DNA from: Acanthosepion esculentum
Taxonomy: Eukaryota > Mollusca > Cephalopoda > Sepiida > Sepiidae
NCBI GenBank assembly: GCA_964036315.1
Contig: CAXIWW010000817.1
Span: 10,327,501 to 10,391,500 of the forward strand
Direction: 5' to 3'
DNA length: 64,000 bases
Part shown: in pieces, positions 60,893 through 64,000 of the stretch
Layout of the letters: each line of letters opens with the position of its first letter
Numbering within the stretch: position 1 is the first letter of the stretch
The notes under the pieces: generated by a model
Seen by the model: the letters and a program-made list of their open reading frames with translations, nothing else
Database searches by the model: none
What the model was told of the DNA's origin: nothing
Translations under genes and position numbers: made by a program

Positions 60893-63400
60893 GAAACCAA
60901 CAGATCAGAGGCCATGCTGCTGGTCGTAGTTTATCATTTTACATTAGACGCTCAAATATGCACCAGAAACCAAGGGATCATAATCATGGCTGCTGGACGT
61001 AGTGTATCACCTTACACAAGACGCTCAAATATGGACCGGAAGCCAACAGGTCGGAGGCAATGCTGCTGAATGTCGTCTAAAATCTTACATTAGACGCTCA
61101 AATATGGACGGGAAACCAACAGATCAGGGGCCATTCTGCTGGCCGTAGTTCATCTTTTTAAATTGGACGCTCAACATATGCACCAGAAACCAACAGATCA
61201 GAATCATGGCTGCTGTACGTAGTGTATCATCTTACACAAGACGCTAATATATGGACCGGAAGCCATCAGGTCAGAGGCCATGCTGCTGAGCGTAGACTTA
61301 AATCTTACATTATACGCTCAAATATGGACCGGAAACCAACAGATCAGAGGCCATGCTGCTGGACGTAGTTTATCTTTTTACATTAGACGCTCAAACATGC
61401 ACCAGAAACCAACAGATCAGAATCATGGCTGCTGGACGTAGTGTATCATCTTACACAAGACGCTCAAATATGGATCGGAAGCCAACAGGTCAGTGAAGTT
61501 GCTGCGGGACGTAATCTAAAATCTTACATTAGACGCTCAAATATGGACCGGAAACCAACAGATCAGAGGCCATGCTGCTGGTCGTAGTTTATCTTTTTAC
61601 ATTAGACGCTCAAATATGCACCAGAAACCAAGATATCAGAATCAGGTCTGCTGGATGTAGTGTATCATCTTACACAAGAAGCTCAAATACAGACCGGAAG
61701 CCAACAGGTCAGAGACCATGCTGCTGGACGTATTCTCAAATCTTACACAAGACGCTCAAATATGGACCGGAAACTAACAGGTCAGAGGCCATGCTGCTGG
61801 ACGTAGTCTAAAATCTTACATTAGACGCTCAAATATGGACCGGAAACCAACTGATCAGAGGCCATGCTGCTGGGCGTGGTTTATCTTTTTACATTAGACG
61901 CTCAAATATGCACCAGAAACCAACAGATCAGAATCATGGCTGCTTGACGTAGTGTATCATCTTACACAAGACGCTCAAATTTGGACCGGAAGCCAACAGG
62001 TCAGATAACATGCTGCTGGACGTAGTCTAAAATGTTACATTAGACGCTCAAATATGGACCGGAAACCAACAGATCAGAGGCCATGCTGCTGGTCGTAAAA
62101 TATCTTTTTACATTAGACGCTCAAATATGCACCAGAAACCAAGAGATCAGAATAAGGGCTGCTGGACGTAGTGTATCATCTTACACAAGACGCTCAAATA
62201 TGGACCGGAAGCCAACAGGTCAGAGGCCATCCTGCTGGACGTAGTCTAAAATCTTACATTAGACGCTCAAATATGGACACGAAACCAACGGATCAGAGGC
62301 CATGCTGCAAGACGTAGTTTATCTTTTTACATTAGACGCTCAAATATGCAGCAGAAACCAACAGATCAGAATCATGGCTGCTGGGCGTCGTGTATCATCT
62401 TACACAAGACGCTCAAATATGGACCGGAAGCCAACAGGTCAGAGGCCATGCTGCTGGACGTAGTCTAAAATCTTACATGAGACGCTCAAATATGGACGGG
62501 AAACCAACATATCAGAGGCCATGCTGCTGGACGTAGTTTATATTTCTACATTAGACGCTCAAATATGCACCAGAAAGCAAGAGATCATAAACAGGGCTGC
62601 TGGACGTAGTGTATCATCTTACATAAGAAGCTCAAATATTGACCGGAAGTTAACAGGTCAGAGGCTATGCTGCTGGACGTAGTCTAATATCTTACATTAG
62701 ACGCTCAAATATGGACCGGAAAAAAACAGATCAGAGGCCATGCTGCTGGAGGTAGTTTATCTTTTAACATTAGAAGCTCAAATATGTACCAGAAACCAAG
62801 AAATCAGAATCATGGCTGCTGGACGTAGTTTATCAGCTTACACACGACGCTCAAATATGGACCGGAAGCTAACAGGTCAGAGGCCATGCTGCTGGACGTA
62901 TTCTGAAATCTTACATTAGACGCTCAAATATGGACCGGAAACCAACAGTTCAGAGGCCATGCTGCCGGACGTAGTTTATATTTTTACATTAGAAGCTCAA
63001 ATATGTACCAGAAACCAAGAGATCAGAATCATTGCTGCTGGACGTAGTGTATCATCTTACACAAGACGCTCAAATATGGACCGGAAACCAACAGATCAGA
63101 GGCAATGCTGCTGCATGTAGTCTAAAATCTTACATTAGACGCTCAAATATGGACCGGAAACTAACAGATCAGAGGCCATGCTACTGAACGTAGTTTATAT
63201 TTCTACATTAGATGCTCAAATATGCACCAGAAAGCAAGAGATCAGAAACAGGGCTGCTGGACGTAGTGTATCATCTTACACAAGACGCTCAAATATGGAC
63301 CGGAAGCTAACAGGTCAGAGGCCATGCTGCTGGGCGTAGTCTAAAATCTTACATTAGAAGCTCAAATATGCACCGGAAACCAACAGATCAGAGGCCATGC
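60893..63400 (+). repeat. 2483-bp tandem duplication in D2, copy 2
   Basis: Direct continuation of copy 1 and homologous to it throughout. Similarity ends near 63400, where GGACGTAGTTTATC with TTTATATTAG replaces GGTCGTAGTTTATC with ATTTTACATTAG. Breakpoints are uncertain to within about a monomer. Confidence 0.9.
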
Positions 63401-64000
63401 TGCTGGACGTAGTTTATCTTTTTATATTAGACGCTCAAATATGCACCAGAAACCAACAGATCTGAAACAGGGCTGCTGGACGTAGTGTATCATCTTACAG
63501 AAGACGCTCAAATATGGACCGGAAGCCAACAGGTCAGAGGCCATTCTGCTGGAAGTAGTTTATATTTCTACATTAGATGCTCAAATATGCACCAGAAAGC
63601 AAGAGATCAGAAACAGGGCTGTTGGACCAAGTGTTTCATCTTACACAAGACGCTCAAATATGGACCGGAAGCTAACAGGTCAGAGGCAATGCTGCTGGGC
63701 GTAGTCTAAAATCTTACATTAGACGCTCAAATATGCACCGGAAACCAACAGATAAGAAGCCATGCTGCCGGACGTAGTTTTTATTTTTACATTAGAAGCT
63801 CAAATATGTACCAGAAACCAACAGATCAGAATCATGGCTGCTGGACGTAGTGTATCATCTTACACAAGACGCTCAAATATGGACCGGAAGCCAACAGATC
63901 ACAGGCAATGCTGCTGCATGTAGTCTAAAATCTTACATTAGACGCTCAAATATGGACCGGAAACCAACAGAGCAGAGGCCATGCTGCTGGTCGTAGTTTA

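Larger units (their letters stand above)
56157..64000 (+). repeat. Satellite family D, array D2 (73-bp monomer, 219-bp HOR)
   Basis: About 107 monomers, continuing past the window end. Class order d1-d2-d3 is well kept; for example CTGCTGG starts occur at 56594, 56667, 56740 and 56813, exactly 73 bp apart. The first monomers share rare variants with the start of D1 (CATGCTGCCTGACG, AAGCCAAGAGGTC, AACCAACCGATCAG, GTACAGAAACGAACAG), showing common ancestry of the C-D junction region. D2 then carries its own variants, such as CAGTGAAGTTGCTGCGGG, CTAATATATGGACC and GACACGAAACCAACGG. No gene is seen. Confidence 0.94.

Noticed and set aside
1..64000. Telomeric or subtelomeric simple repeats
   Set aside because: I saw no TTAGGG, TTAGG or TTTAGGG tandem runs at either end or at junctions.

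Overview
The window is almost entirely tandemly repeated, non-coding DNA. I find no protein-coding gene, RNA gene, CRISPR array or recognisable transposase. It looks like a long block of eukaryotic heterochromatin: four satellite/minisatellite families in multi-kilobase arrays, with higher-order repeats (HORs), inverted segments and recent segmental tandem duplications. I cannot name the organism. The AT-rich linker and the CpG-type variation fit a eukaryote, and nothing resembles a bacterial, archaeal or phage gene.

Families. A is C-rich and T-poor on the + strand, a mixture of 31-bp and 42/43-bp monomers that differ by a 12-bp insert (about 35.3 kb). B is a 60-bp monomer (about 9.5 kb). C is an AT-rich 395-bp unit, single or in a short tandem array (about 2.3 kb). 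D is a 73-bp monomer organised as a 219-bp trimer (about 16.9 kb).

Layout. A1 1-26194; B1 forward 26195-29589, then B1 inverted 29590-30180; C1 30181-30577; D1 30578-39668; C2 39669-40063; B2 forward 40064-43656; A2 43657-52748; B3 forward 52749-54043, then B3 inverted 54044-54651; C3 54652-56156 (a short inverted piece, then about 3.6 tandem forward units); D2 56157-64000, running off the window. The order A-B-invB-C-D therefore occurs twice, joined by C-B.

Major internal duplications. Family A1 holds an approximately 8.83-kb tandem duplication (about 3520-12345 and 12346-21145), a nested 988/2237-bp duplication at its left end, a 463-bp tandem duplication inside each 8.8-kb copy, and three copies of an approximately 1.5-kb HOR at about 21.1-25.0 kb. 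A2 has its own approximately 2.3-kb HOR. D1 contains a 1.0-kb segment repeated at +1822 bp, and D2 a 2483-bp tandem duplication.

Long open frames (up to 511 codons) occur on both strands of A, and 20-codon periodic frames in B. They follow from repeat consensuses that lack stop codons and from monomer lengths, and I do not call them genes. What merits attention is the architecture: mirrored family order, inverted B tails next to C in both cycles, near-perfect hairpin arms, conserved C/D junctions with microhomology, and a core-promoter-like motif set in C.
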